Below, piece after piece: positions 1 to 6,880 of a DNA stretch of 19,742 nt; the first letter of the stretch is position 1, and every line of letters starts with the position of its first letter. The translations under genes and the position numbers were made by a program. The notes below the pieces were generated by a model that worked only from the letters and a program-made list of their open reading frames with translations, was not told where the DNA came from and searched no databases. The stretch lies in contig DATIBL010000046.1 of the NCBI GenBank assembly GCA_035457505.1, forward strand, positions 1-19,742, in the 5' to 3' direction. Source of the stretch: DATIBL01 sp035457505. Its GTDB lineage: Bacteria; Patescibacteriota; Minisyncoccia; Phycocordibacterales; UBA6899.

Positions 1-331
1 AGTGATGATCGTAGGAATGATGGAAGGTTTTTTTCCAAAAGAAGAAGCCGTGGATCGACACGATGATGGTGTCGTAGCGCTTCCGATCCTCCGGGAACGA
101 TGCGAGGATGTTGTCGTACACGGCGCTCCGAAGGGCCTGCATCGTATGCCGGTTCGTGTTGAGAATATTCTTCGGAGTGATATTGAGTCCATCCTCGCGG
201 GCACGCTCGAGCATGAGCTCTCCCACATGATAGACTTTGACCTTCTTGCCGAGCGAAGCGGCATAGACCGCAAAACGGTCGAGATATTCTTTGCGACCCG
301 AGCCAGAGATCCCCGTCGCGATAATGACCAT
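1..331 (-). CDS. Adenylate-kinase-like P-loop NTPase, C-terminus cut by window edge
   Basis: Partial gene; 110 residues are visible before the window ends. The protein opens with MVIIATG and then GISGSGRK (residues 7-14), a P-loop right after the first beta strand, as in adenylate/nucleotide kinases. The usual GK(S/T) is G-R-K-E here: arginine takes the lysine place, the next residue is lysine, and no Ser/Thr follows. A second hydrophobic strand (TIIVSIHG, near residues 88-95) may correspond to Walker B. In-frame ATGs lie upstream at 391 and 406. I chose 331 because a promoter (TTGACG, 17 bases, TACCAT) ends six bases before it, implying a leaderless transcript, and because this puts the P-loop where kinases have it. 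It is divergent from the receiver genes. The nucleotide-binding fold is fairly secure; the substrate is unknown. Confidence 0.7.
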   Translation of the reverse strand, partial: MVIIATGISGSGRKEYLDRFAVYAASLGKKVKVYHVGELMLERAREDGLNITPKNILNTNRHTMQALRSAVYDNILASFPEDRKRYDTIIVSIHGFFFWKKTFHHSYDHH

Positions 332-337
332 ATCTTC

Positions 338-366
338 ATGGTATCGGGCCCCGAGAAGCCCGTCAA
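338..366 (-). promoter_or_regulatory. Promoter of the P-loop kinase gene, leaderless
   Basis: On the minus strand, TTGACG (361-366) is followed by a 17-base spacer and TACCAT (338-343). The -10 box ends six bases before the ATG at 331, so transcription should begin at or next to the start codon. No SD site could fit. Confidence 0.55.
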
Positions 367-425
367 AGCCAATTCCGGGCAAATTTCGCATCCACAAGAC
401 CCCCATTCCCGTGGAGAAACCCCGG

Positions 426-434
426 TGCTATACT
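426..434 (+). promoter_or_regulatory. Extended -10 promoter of the receiver/EVE operon
   Basis: TGC followed by TATACT (429-434) forms an extended -10 element. The expected -35 position (406-411) reads TTCCCG, which is weak, as is common with extended -10 promoters. Transcription would start near 441, leaving a leader of about 14 bases, pyrimidine-rich and without an SD site, before the ATG at 455. The gap 332-454 holds this promoter and the opposing kinase promoter. Confidence 0.5.
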
Positions 435-454
435 AGCTCTACATTTCTCTATTT

Positions 455-853
455 ATGGCTGACCCAGACAAAATCCTCTTAGTTGAAGACTCGGAACCGC
501 TTCGGAAGGTCCTTTCGGAAAAACTGCGCGACGAGGAATTCCTCGTGTACGAAGCCGGAGGGGGCGAAGAAGGCGTGCGCATGGCCGAAGAAAGCCGCCC
601 CGACCTCATTCTCACCGATATCGTCATGTTCCCGATCGACGGCGTCGAGATGGCCCGCCGCATCCGCGAATCCGGAGAATTCGGTCGAAACGTGCATATC
701 ATCGCGCTCACGAATCAGAACGATGCCGAGGAGCACGCGCGCATCGAGCCGCTCCATTTCACCGACTATCTCGTCAAAGCCGACACCGGACTCGACGAGG
801 TCGTGAAGCGCGTAAAGGAGATCCTCCGCGGAAAGAAGGCGCACACGAAGTAA
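455..853 (+). CDS. Stand-alone CheY-like response regulator receiver (first of a tandem pair)
   Basis: 132-residue single-domain receiver that should be phosphorylated by a histidine kinase and act by protein contact, since there is no output domain. Visible sites: acidic pair E11-D12 for Mg, phospho-acceptor D55 in LTDIVMFPIDG, switch threonine T86 in ALTNQND, and conserved lysine K108 in DYLVKAD. Beyond the receiver there is only a short basic tail. It is the first gene of a tight plus-strand unit and a second receiver starts 13 bases after its stop. No histidine kinase lies in the window, so the partner is unknown. The region between D55 and G63 (MFPIDG) departs slightly from the usual MPxMDG. 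The start follows a short SD-less leader. Confidence 0.92.
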   Translation: MADPDKILLVEDSEPLRKVLSEKLRDEEFLVYEAGGGEEGVRMAEESRPDLILTDIVMFPIDGVEMARRIRESGEFGRNVHIIALTNQNDAEEHARIEPLHFTDYLVKADTGLDEVVKRVKEILRGKKAHTK

Positions 854-866
854 ATCTCTCCCCTCC

Positions 867-1274
867 ATGCCTGATACCGAAAAAAAGAAGATCCTCGTCG
901 TCGAAGATGATACAGCGCTCCGCCGCGTGCTCAAGGAGAAGCTCGAAGACGAACACTTCGAAGTCTTGGAGGCGATCGACGGGATTTCCGGGATCGAGGT
1001 CGCCACGCGCGAGCACCCGCACCTCATTCTGCTCGACATCTTCATGCCAAACATGGACGGCATCTCCATGCTCTCGAAGCTCCGCGGCGTGGATGCTTGG
1101 GGAAAGCATGTGATCGTCCTCGTGCTCACCAATTCAACAGACGCCGAAACGATCGCACGCGCGACCGGACTCGGGGCAACCGAGTTTCTCATCAAAAGCG
1201 AATGGAGTCTTGAAGCCCTCGTCGGAAAGATCCGCGAGCATCTCTCGGAAAACGCGGCAAACGCCTCGGAATGA
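867..1274 (+). CDS. Stand-alone CheY-like response regulator receiver (second of pair)
   Basis: 135-residue receiver with all key sites: acidic cluster E13-D14-D15, phospho-acceptor D57 in LLDIFMPNMDG, switch threonine T88 in VLTNSTD, and K110 in FLIKSEWS. It is closer to the canonical family sequence than the receiver before it and probably arose by duplication, because both share the LRxVLxEKLxDExF pattern and the LTN..DAE stretch. No effector domain is present. The leader between the two genes is only 13 bases, pyrimidine-rich (CTCTCCCCTCC) and without SD. Its stop overlaps the next gene's start in an ATGA, so its translation is probably coupled to the EVE protein. The fold is certain; the signalling pathway is unknown. 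Confidence 0.93.
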   Translation: MPDTEKKKILVVEDDTALRRVLKEKLEDEHFEVLEAIDGISGIEVATREHPHLILLDIFMPNMDGISMLSKLRGVDAWGKHVIVLVLTNSTDAETIARATGLGATEFLIKSEWSLEALVGKIREHLSENAANASE

Positions 1275-1771
1275 GCGTAGAGAAAGACCACACACAGCAG
1301 CAATTCTGGCTCATGAAATCCGAGCCGGATGTTTTTTCGATTCGCGATCTTGAGGCACGCGGGACATTCCGCTGGGATGGAGTTCGGAATTTCGAAGCGA
1401 GGAATTTTTTGCGCGATCGGATGCACACAGGAGACCTTGCGATCTTCTATCATTCGAGCGCAAAGACGATCGGCGCCGCGGGGGTGGCAAAGATCGCGTC
1501 GAACGCATACCCCGATCATACGGCATGGGATCCAAAGGGTCCGTATTTTGACGCGCGATCGACCGAGGAGCGGCCGCTCTGGTGGATGGTCGATGTTGCG
1601 TTCGTCGAAGCGTTCCCGGACATCCTCACGCGCGACGCGATGCAAAGCGAGCCCGCGCTTGCCGATATGCTCCTCTGGAAACGCTCTCGGCTCTCTATCG
1701 TCCCGATCGAGAAATGTGCATTCGACCGCATCGTGGCACTCGGACGAAAAATAAAAAACGCTCGGGCGTGA
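1271..1771 (+). CDS. EVE domain protein (PUA-like, thymocyte nuclear protein 1 type)
   Basis: 166 residues covering a complete EVE domain. Diagnostic motifs are WLMKSEPD (13-20) followed by FSIRDL, then WDGVRNFEARN (35-45), then GDLAIFYHSS (54-63), and VAKI and WWMVDVAF further on. EVE domains share the PUA/YTH-like fold and are known or proposed to bind modified bases in DNA or RNA. The start overlaps the stop of the second receiver by four bases (ATGA), with no good SD, so translational coupling is likely. The stop codon lies inside a hairpin (1759-1781). Why an EVE protein is cotranscribed with receivers is not clear from the sequence; it may be a simple housekeeping operon. Confidence 0.92.
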   Translation: MSVEKDHTQQQFWLMKSEPDVFSIRDLEARGTFRWDGVRNFEARNFLRDRMHTGDLAIFYHSSAKTIGAAGVAKIASNAYPDHTAWDPKGPYFDARSTEERPLWWMVDVAFVEAFPDILTRDAMQSEPALADMLLWKRSRLSIVPIEKCAFDRIVALGRKIKNARA

Positions 1772-1781
1772 ACCGCGAGCG
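1753..1781 (-). terminator. Minus-strand intrinsic terminator overlapping the EVE gene end
   Basis: The stem CGCTCG (1759-1764) pairs with CGAGCG (1776-1781) and can extend by two GC pairs around a bulge. Read on the minus strand it is followed by six Ts and a T-rich tail (plus-strand A-run 1750-1758). On the plus strand there is no T-run. No minus-strand gene lies directly upstream, so it may stop antisense or read-through transcription. Confidence 0.5.
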
Positions 1782-1813
1782 CGAATGATGCTTTCCCAAT
1801 GAACTGTGCTCAG

Positions 1814-1819
1814 TATACC
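1814..1819 (+). promoter_or_regulatory. -10 element of the Nudix gene, near-leaderless
   Basis: TATACC ends eight bases before the ATG at 1828. The position 17 bases upstream (CTTTCC, 1791-1796) is a poor -35. The closeness to the start codon implies a leaderless or almost leaderless mRNA. There is no SD. Confidence 0.4.
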
Positions 1820-1827
1820 ATACACAC

Positions 1828-2298
1828 ATGAGTGAACATCCCGATACTGTGCACAACCCGGAACCGCGGCGCACGAAGGCAGCTGGCGGAATCGTGATCG
1901 GCCCGGATGGGCGAATCCTTGTCGTGAGCCAGCATGGCGACTCCTGGTCGCTCCCGAAAGGCCATCTCGACCCCGGCGAGGATGCGCGCACGGCGGCGAT
2001 CCGCGAGATCGAAGAAGAATCCGGTATCGCAAAAGAGGCGCTCGAACTCGTGCGCGAACTCGGCACCTATGAGCGGCATTGGATCGGAAAGAACGGCCAG
2101 GGCGAAGACCATCAAGAACTCAAGGCGATCACACTCTTTCTCTTCCGAACAAAAGCGACTGCGCTCGCCCCGAAGGACCCGGATAACCCGGAAGCGCGAT
2201 GGGTCGACCGCACAGAGGTCGCGTCCCTCCTGACCCACGCCAAAGATCAAGAGTTTTTTGCCGACCTTGCTGCCTCCGGAGCACTTGACGAGGCATAG
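1828..2298 (+). CDS. Nudix hydrolase (MutT/diadenosine polyphosphatase-like)
   Basis: 156 residues. The Nudix box at 45-67 matches the consensus at every fixed place: G45, E51, R59-E60, E63-E64 and G66, so the Mg-binding catalytic helix is intact. It follows AAGGIVIG (18-25) and SWSLPKGHLDPGE, the layout seen in MutT-like and Ap4A-hydrolase-like Nudix proteins that clear damaged nucleotides or dinucleoside polyphosphates. The substrate cannot be told from the sequence. The ATG at 1828 is chosen because a -10 element sits just upstream. No hairpin separates it from the next gene, whose own -35 box lies inside this gene's last codons. Confidence 0.93.
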   Translation: MSEHPDTVHNPEPRRTKAAGGIVIGPDGRILVVSQHGDSWSLPKGHLDPGEDARTAAIREIEEESGIAKEALELVRELGTYERHWIGKNGQGEDHQELKAITLFLFRTKATALAPKDPDNPEARWVDRTEVASLLTHAKDQEFFADLAASGALDEA

Positions 2299-2313
2299 AT
2301 TTAAATGTACTCT
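2285..2313 (+). promoter_or_regulatory. Promoter of the 2355 gene inside the Nudix gene end
   Basis: TTGACG (2285-2290), a 17-base spacer, and TACTCT (2308-2313) preceded by TG (extended -10). It overlaps the last codons of the Nudix gene and gives a leader of roughly 35 bases containing an SD site. Confidence 0.5.
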
Positions 2314-2342
2314 TCTCACGCAGTTCGTCGCACAACCCACAT

Positions 2343-2346
2343 GGAG
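2343..2346 (+). promoter_or_regulatory. Ribosome binding site of the 2355 gene
   Basis: GGAG lies eight bases before the ATG at 2355. It is one of only four clear SD sites in the window and it decides the start. Confidence 0.5.
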
Positions 2347-2354
2347 ATGGCAGC

Positions 2355-2864
2355 ATGATCAAGACTCTGAAGCGGTTCCTAGGCCAGTCCGACGGCGATG
2401 ACGCCAATCCCGAAAACCTGCTCGCATTCGACCCCCGCACTCCCCCGAGCCTCCCGCAAGGCGCACACAAGATCTCCCGGCACATGCCGATGGATCCGAA
2501 TCTCCGCATGATCTCGCTCATGAACGGCATCGCGCTCGAGATAGTGAAGCCTGGCGAAACGATCGCCGACGTCGTCGCACGCGTCCGGGAGCCGCTGGCA
2601 GACGCCACGATCCTCGATGCCCTCATGTTTGCGCGGCTCACCGGCAAGATCTGGTTCCCTATGCATTGGCAGGATCGCTTCATCGTCTTCGCCGGCACGG
2701 TTTTCCAAGGGCCGTCCTGGAACAAGGTGGTTCCCTTCTTGAACCTTGTCGACTCCGATCTCACTGCGTCCATGCGCGGCCTGCGCAACATGCACGACGC
2801 CACACCCGACGAGCATTCCAAGACCTTTGTGGCCCACGCCACGCCAGAGGTCCGGACTGCCTGA
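2355..2864 (+). CDS. Hypothetical protein, 169 aa
   Basis: I do not recognise this protein. It appears soluble, with no signal peptide and no membrane segment. The first 45 residues are polar and proline-rich (DPRTPPSLPQG) and look flexible. From about residue 50 there is a mixed helix/strand pattern, with a hydrophobic, aromatic stretch near 98-120 (IWFPMHWQDRFIVFAG) that may form a core beta sheet. The C-terminal part is helical and ends in a polar tail. It is a self-contained unit: own promoter (2285-2313), GGAG SD eight bases before the ATG, and a hairpin terminator at 2884-2912. That differs from the SD-less operons around it. It is convergent with the copper operon. Coding status is supported by the SD, start and terminator arrangement; function is unknown. 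Confidence 0.7.
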   Translation: MIKTLKRFLGQSDGDDANPENLLAFDPRTPPSLPQGAHKISRHMPMDPNLRMISLMNGIALEIVKPGETIADVVARVREPLADATILDALMFARLTGKIWFPMHWQDRFIVFAGTVFQGPSWNKVVPFLNLVDSDLTASMRGLRNMHDATPDEHSKTFVAHATPEVRTA

Positions 2865-2883
2865 ACGAGCTCGCATCAAACAC

Positions 2884-2912
2884 AAAGCCCCGCACAATGC
2901 GGAGCTTTTTTC
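2884..2912. terminator. Bidirectional hairpin terminator between the 2355 gene and the copper operon
   Basis: AAAGCCCCGCA (2884-2894) pairs with TGCGGAGCTTT (2898-2908), with one internal mismatch and a CAA loop. Seven Ts follow on the plus strand (2906-2912). The minus-strand side has only a short T stretch, so it works best for the plus-strand gene. Confidence 0.8.
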
Positions 2913-2936
2913 TTTGCGCAAAGTGAATCGCGCCAG

Positions 2937-3155
2937 CTACTCTTTTGCTGCTTTGTAGCCGAGCGCTTCGATCTCTTTGATGATCGCGTCGGGGTTCGTC
3001 TTCTCGTCGTCGTATTCCCAATCGCCCTGCTTTTCGTCGTAGGAGACGAAAACTTTTTTGACACCATCGACGCCTTCGGTCACCATCTGGATCCCGGTCG
3101 CACACGCACCGCAGTGCATGCCATCGATCTTCATGTGGAGTTTCTGCATTGCCAT
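2937..3155 (-). CDS. copZ: Heavy-metal-associated (HMA) copper chaperone, CopZ-like
   Basis: 72 residues forming one ferredoxin-like HMA domain. The metal site GMHCGAC has C15 and C18 as Cu(+) ligands. The ALGY motif near the C-terminus is typical of HMA domains. It would carry copper in the cytosol and exchange it with the N-terminal HMA domain of the ATPase encoded just upstream (30-base gap, same strand). It is the last gene of the six-gene copper operon. A second in-frame ATG at 3149 would drop two residues. The start is preceded by CACTCCT rather than an SD. Fold and metal role are secure. The name copZ rests on the neighbouring Cu-ATPase, since HMA chaperones can also serve other metals. 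Confidence 0.9.
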   Translation of the reverse strand: MAMQKLHMKIDGMHCGACATGIQMVTEGVDGVKKVFVSYDEKQGDWEYDDEKTNPDAIIKEIEALGYKAAKE

Positions 3156-3185
3156 AGGAGTGGATTTATCTGTGATGTGAATATC

Positions 3186-5723
3186 TTATGCTGCTTTTGC
3201 GCCTCCGGCAACGCTTGCCTCGGACGCTAGCGCGGTTTTCTGGATCTGCTTCTCGATCGGCGGCGTATAGCGCTTGAGCGTGAGCGAATTGGTCACGACA
3301 GATACCGAGCTGAACGCCATCGCGAATCCGGCGATCTCAGGACGGAGTGTTGCCTGCGACATGTTGAGGAAGACCTGTCCGGCGCCAGTCCCCATCCACG
3401 ACGCGAGCGTTCTCACCCACTGCGCGGGGAGGCCCGCAGACTGCGTGAAGATAAGATGTGCGCCAGCGGCAACCGGGATCGCGACCACGTTGTAGATGAA
3501 CGCCCAGAAGAGATTCTGCCAGACTTTTTTGATCGTCTTCGAGGAGAGCTGGATGGCTGTTGCCACATCGCGCAGATCGTCCTTCACGAGAATGATCTCG
3601 CCGGTCTCGATCGCAACGTCGGTTCCCGAACCGATCGCGATGCCGAGATCCGACTGTGCGAGCGCCGGTGAATCATTGATGCCATCGCCCACCATGGCCA
3701 CCTTGAGTCCTTCGGCCTGAAGCTTCTTGATGTTGTCAGCCTTCTCTTGCGGAAGCACTTCGGCAAGGAAGCGGTCGATGCCGACCTGCTTGGCGATCGC
3801 GGCAGCAGTGCGCGGATTGTCTCCCGTGATCATGATGATCGATTTGCCCATGCGGCGGAGTTCGGCGATCGCTTCGCGCGCGTAGGGCTTGAGCGCATCG
3901 GCCATTGCAATGACCGCGACCAGCTTGCCGTCGACGACCATGTAGACTGCCGTCTTGGCTTCCTCCTGGAGACGCGTCATGAGTGCATCCTCCGCAGCAG
4001 TGTCGATCTTCAGCTTCTCCATGTACTTCTGGTTGCCGATGGCGACTTCTTTGCCCTTGATCTTGCCATGGAGTCCCATACCGGACACTGCTTCGAAGTC
4101 CTTGGGGTCCTCGAGCTGCTTTCCGCCCTCCTTCCCCTTCTCCACCACGGCGCGAGCGAGCGGGTGCTCCGAGCCAGTTTCGAGCGATCCTGCGAGGTGG
4201 ATGAGTTCGTCCTTGCTCAGACCGGATGCGTCGCCCACGAGCTCGAAGTCGGTGACGATCGGCTTGCCGATGGTGAGCGTGCCGGTCTTGTCGAATGCGA
4301 CGGCGTTGATGCGATAGGCCTTTTCGAGCGCGGCGCCGCCTTTCAGAATGATGCCGAACTTCGCCGCACGGCCGATACCGACAACGAGCGCGGTCGGGGT
4401 CGCGAGACCCATCGCACACGGACAAGAGATGACGAGCACGGCGATCATCTTGGTGAGTGCGGCGCGGAACGGAAATTCTCCGATGAAATACCAGCCGATG
4501 AAGGTGAGCACCGAGAGCAGCACGACCGCCGGAACGAAGTATTCACTGATCTTGTCGACAAGATCCTGGATCGGAGCCTTTCGTGCCTGCGCCTCTTCGA
4601 CCATGCGGATGATCTGATAGAGGAGCGTTTCCTTGCCGACTTTCTCGGCCTTCACGCGGATCAGACCTTCTTGGTTGATCGTTGCGCCAATGACCGGATC
4701 GCCGACGGTTTTTCCGACCGGGAACGATTCCCCGGTGACGACCTTTTCATCGAGATGCGTCTTTCCTTCGACGATGGTGCCGTCGACCGGGACCTTTTCT
4801 CCCGGACGGATCACGACGATATCGCCGCTCGCGAGCTGATCTGACGGGATCGTCACCTCCTGGCCATTGCGAATCACGTGCGCCTCCTTGGCCTCAAGCT
4901 TCATGAGCTCTTTGATCGCAGCGGATGCGCGACCCTTGGCAACGATCTCGATATAGCGTCCGAGCAAGATGAACGTCATCAGCGCCGCCGAAGACTCCCA
5001 GAACGGGTGGTCGATATTAAAGAACAGAAATCCGAGTGTCGAATAGAAGAACGCCGCGGATGTTCCGAGCGCGACGAGCACGTCCATATTGGCGCTGCCA
5101 ACGCGGATCGAGGTGTAGGAATTGCGGTAGAACTGCCAGCCGATGACGAACTGCACGGGGACCGAAAGAATGAAGTAGATCCAGTTGAGGTCGATGCGGA
5201 TCGGCGGATTCGCAAGATCCACTCCGAAGAGCGTCGTCGCGATCCATCCGAGCGGCTGTGCAACAAGGTAGAAGAAATACTGGATCGAAAACCCGATCGC
5301 CGCAATGATCCCGCCTTCTGCCATGATCGGCTGCGGAAGATTCATGAAGTCGAACAGCTCATGCACATGCTTCATGTTGAACATGTGGATGGACATGTAG
5401 TAGAGGACGATCGGGAGCGAAAGCGCGAGCGCGGCGTAGAAACGCCGCTTCGACTGCACGATTTTGCGCGCTTCCTTGGCTTCCTCTTCCTCTAATGTCG
5501 CTGACTCTTCGTCGGGACGGATCAGATCGTATCCGAGTGCGTTGATGAAGGTGTCGATCTTTTTGAGATCGATCTTGGTCTCACCGTATTCGATCGCCGT
5601 TTTTTCTGCGCCATAGGACGTCTGGATCGAATGGACGCCCGGCTGTTTCCCGACCAACTTGTCGATCAGGATGGAGCACGACGCACAGTGCATCCCTTTG
5701 ACCTTGAGTATCGCTTTTTGCAT
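3186..5723 (-). CDS. copA: Copper-translocating P1B-type ATPase
   Basis: 845 residues. Order: N-terminal HMA domain with GMHCASC (10-16); a charged linker (71-95); membrane helices; actuator TGES (330-333); the ion-channel CPC (434-436) in the sixth helix; phosphorylation site DKTGT (478-482); HP dipeptide (520-521); GDN (634-636); GDGINDSP (679-686); then YN (744-745) and MAFSS (802-806). CPC with YN and MxxSS is the signature of the Cu(+) exporting subgroup. Two unusual features: the stretch between the first two helices (about 110-185) is longer than in typical CopA and holds an extra hydrophobic segment near 138-160, and the loop before the last helix (about 757-797) is also longer. Gene position between the cupredoxin and the chaperone supports a copper role. 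No SD precedes the ATG. Confidence 0.96.
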   Translation of the reverse strand: MQKAILKVKGMHCASCSILIDKLVGKQPGVHSIQTSYGAEKTAIEYGETKIDLKKIDTFINALGYDLIRPDEESATLEEEEAKEARKIVQSKRRFYAALALSLPIVLYYMSIHMFNMKHVHELFDFMNLPQPIMAEGGIIAAIGFSIQYFFYLVAQPLGWIATTLFGVDLANPPIRIDLNWIYFILSVPVQFVIGWQFYRNSYTSIRVGSANMDVLVALGTSAAFFYSTLGFLFFNIDHPFWESSAALMTFILLGRYIEIVAKGRASAAIKELMKLEAKEAHVIRNGQEVTIPSDQLASGDIVVIRPGEKVPVDGTIVEGKTHLDEKVVTGESFPVGKTVGDPVIGATINQEGLIRVKAEKVGKETLLYQIIRMVEEAQARKAPIQDLVDKISEYFVPAVVLLSVLTFIGWYFIGEFPFRAALTKMIAVLVISCPCAMGLATPTALVVGIGRAAKFGIILKGGAALEKAYRINAVAFDKTGTLTIGKPIVTDFELVGDASGLSKDELIHLAGSLETGSEHPLARAVVEKGKEGGKQLEDPKDFEAVSGMGLHGKIKGKEVAIGNQKYMEKLKIDTAAEDALMTRLQEEAKTAVYMVVDGKLVAVIAMADALKPYAREAIAELRRMGKSIIMITGDNPRTAAAIAKQVGIDRFLAEVLPQEKADNIKKLQAEGLKVAMVGDGINDSPALAQSDLGIAIGSGTDVAIETGEIILVKDDLRDVATAIQLSSKTIKKVWQNLFWAFIYNVVAIPVAAGAHLIFTQSAGLPAQWVRTLASWMGTGAGQVFLNMSQATLRPEIAGFAMAFSSVSVVTNSLTLKRYTPPIEKQIQKTALASEASVAGGAKAA

Positions 5724-5759
5724 ATTGCGATCGAATGACGAATAAGTATAGAGCGCAGG

Positions 5760-6449
5760 CTATTGCGCGGGCTCGACGATCATTTCCGGAACACCCTCGA
5801 AACCGGGAGCGGGCATGGCATTTGAGACTGGGGCAGGAGGCGGGATCGAACGGCATTCCCATCCTGGCGCACCGGCGAGCGTATTTACGCACGTGAGCTG
5901 CTCCCCTTCGACACAGGTCGTGGCAGGCTTGGCGATACTGGTACAGTCCGGAAGCTTAGGTTCATTACCGACGGTTGCAGCGCCTGCGACGGCCTTCACC
6001 CGCAGAACACCGATCTGATCGAAGTGTCCCCGCTTCTGACCCTCATACTTGCCGCTCAGCGCAACACCTTCGTTACACGAGACCGAGCAGTAGAATTGGA
6101 AGTCGCCGGATTTTGTGACGACGAATTCCGGGATCGGGAGCGTTGCCCGTGCAGGAACGCGCTGGGATACGCCGTAGGCATCGATGCCCACGCCGTGATC
6201 GTAATCATCCTCATTGACGAACGTGAGCTTCACTCGGTCGCCCTGATTGACCTCGATCGATTCCGGATCGAAGCTCCAGGTGTCCTTGGGGATGCGGATC
6301 GTGATCTCGCGAACAACACCAGTCTCGACCGGGCGGTTTGCGACGTCGGACATGCGCACCGCGCGATACGCAATGCCGCCCGCGATCAGTACACCGAGGA
6401 CGATGATCAGAACGACGTATTTATTCATTGCTGGTTTGGATTCTTCCAT
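5760..6449 (-). CDS. Membrane-anchored cupredoxin with CuA-like CxxxC site and Cys-rich tail
   Basis: 229 residues: an N-terminal membrane anchor (about 10-28), a cupredoxin domain (about 45-152) and a tail. The domain resembles cytochrome oxidase subunit II/nitrous oxide reductase CuA domains: a single upstream histidine H85 in YDHGVGIDAYG, then FYCSVSCNEG (119-128) with C121 and C125 spaced as in CuA. The His and Met that follow the second Cys within a few residues in classical CuA are absent; the next His is H142. A C-terminal module has four cysteines (169, 179, 187, 199) that could form two disulfides. An alternative start is the internal Met8 (position 6428). It sits between the His-rich protein and the Cu-ATPase. 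It probably faces outward and binds copper; an electron-transfer role is unproven. Confidence 0.75.
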   Translation of the reverse strand: MEESKPAMNKYVVLIIVLGVLIAGGIAYRAVRMSDVANRPVETGVVREITIRIPKDTWSFDPESIEVNQGDRVKLTFVNEDDYDHGVGIDAYGVSQRVPARATLPIPEFVVTKSGDFQFYCSVSCNEGVALSGKYEGQKRGHFDQIGVLRVKAVAGAATVGNEPKLPDCTSIAKPATTCVEGEQLTCVNTLAGAPGWECRSIPPPAPVSNAMPAPGFEGVPEMIVEPAQ

Positions 6450-6479
6450 GATGGGTTCGGTTAGTCTTGCTGGTAGTGA

Positions 6480-6857
6480 TCATTTGGCTTCTGCCTTGGG
6501 CGGGTCGTTCGGCTTTTCGGCTCCATCTTTGCTCGGTACTGCGGGGCGCGTGACTTCTGGAACTTGCAGATATCGCCAGACGCCATAGGAGAGGAGGCCG
6601 GTCAATCCGATCGAAAGCAGGAGCAATCCCCACCATCGAGCAGACCAGGGAGCAAGGAGCGACGATCCCCCGGCGGAATGGTCGTGATCGGTGTGACCAT
6701 CTCCGACGCCGTGCGCGGTTTGTGCGGCAACGGGTTCGTGAACATGGTCGTGCCCATCGCTCTCCATCGCGTGTGCGAGCGCGTAGGGAACGAACAGGAC
6801 GACGAGCGCCGCGAGAAATGCGGCAAGCGGACGATACGGTGAAGCGTGATGTGTCAT
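6480..6857 (-). CDS. Histidine-rich membrane protein of the copper operon
   Basis: 125 residues. A signal-peptide-like start (hydrophobic 11-27, ending ALAHA near 26-30) is followed by a short extracytoplasmic stretch with His clusters: HDHVH at 36-40, H49, and HTDHDH at 55-60. One membrane helix (about 75-95) and a Pro/Lys-rich tail inside the cell follow. The His clusters look like a metal-binding or metal-buffering patch for Cu or similar ions next to the membrane. I do not recognise a named family. Gaps of 23 and 30 bases to its neighbours, with no SD, place it inside the operon. If the first hydrophobic segment is not cleaved it would be a two-helix protein with both ends in the cytosol. 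Confidence 0.75.
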   Translation of the reverse strand: MTHHASPYRPLAAFLAALVVLFVPYALAHAMESDGHDHVHEPVAAQTAHGVGDGHTDHDHSAGGSSLLAPWSARWWGLLLLSIGLTGLLSYGVWRYLQVPEVTRPAVPSKDGAEKPNDPPKAEAK

Positions 6858-6880
6858 AGAGCGATGAAAGCGGATAATTT

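Noticed and set aside
2..436. 144-codon plus-strand open frame at the window start
   Set aside because: It is the antisense of the P-loop kinase gene, which has a recognisable nucleotide-binding motif and promoter on the other strand.
479..2032. 517-codon open frame on the minus strand
   Set aside because: It runs antisense across four well-identified plus-strand genes (two receivers, EVE, Nudix). Its protein is Arg/Ser/Cys-rich with no domain. It is a by-product of GC-rich codon use.
3747..4844. 365-codon plus-strand frame opposite the Cu-ATPase
   Set aside because: It is a shadow of a certain gene; highly charged, without motif or start signal.
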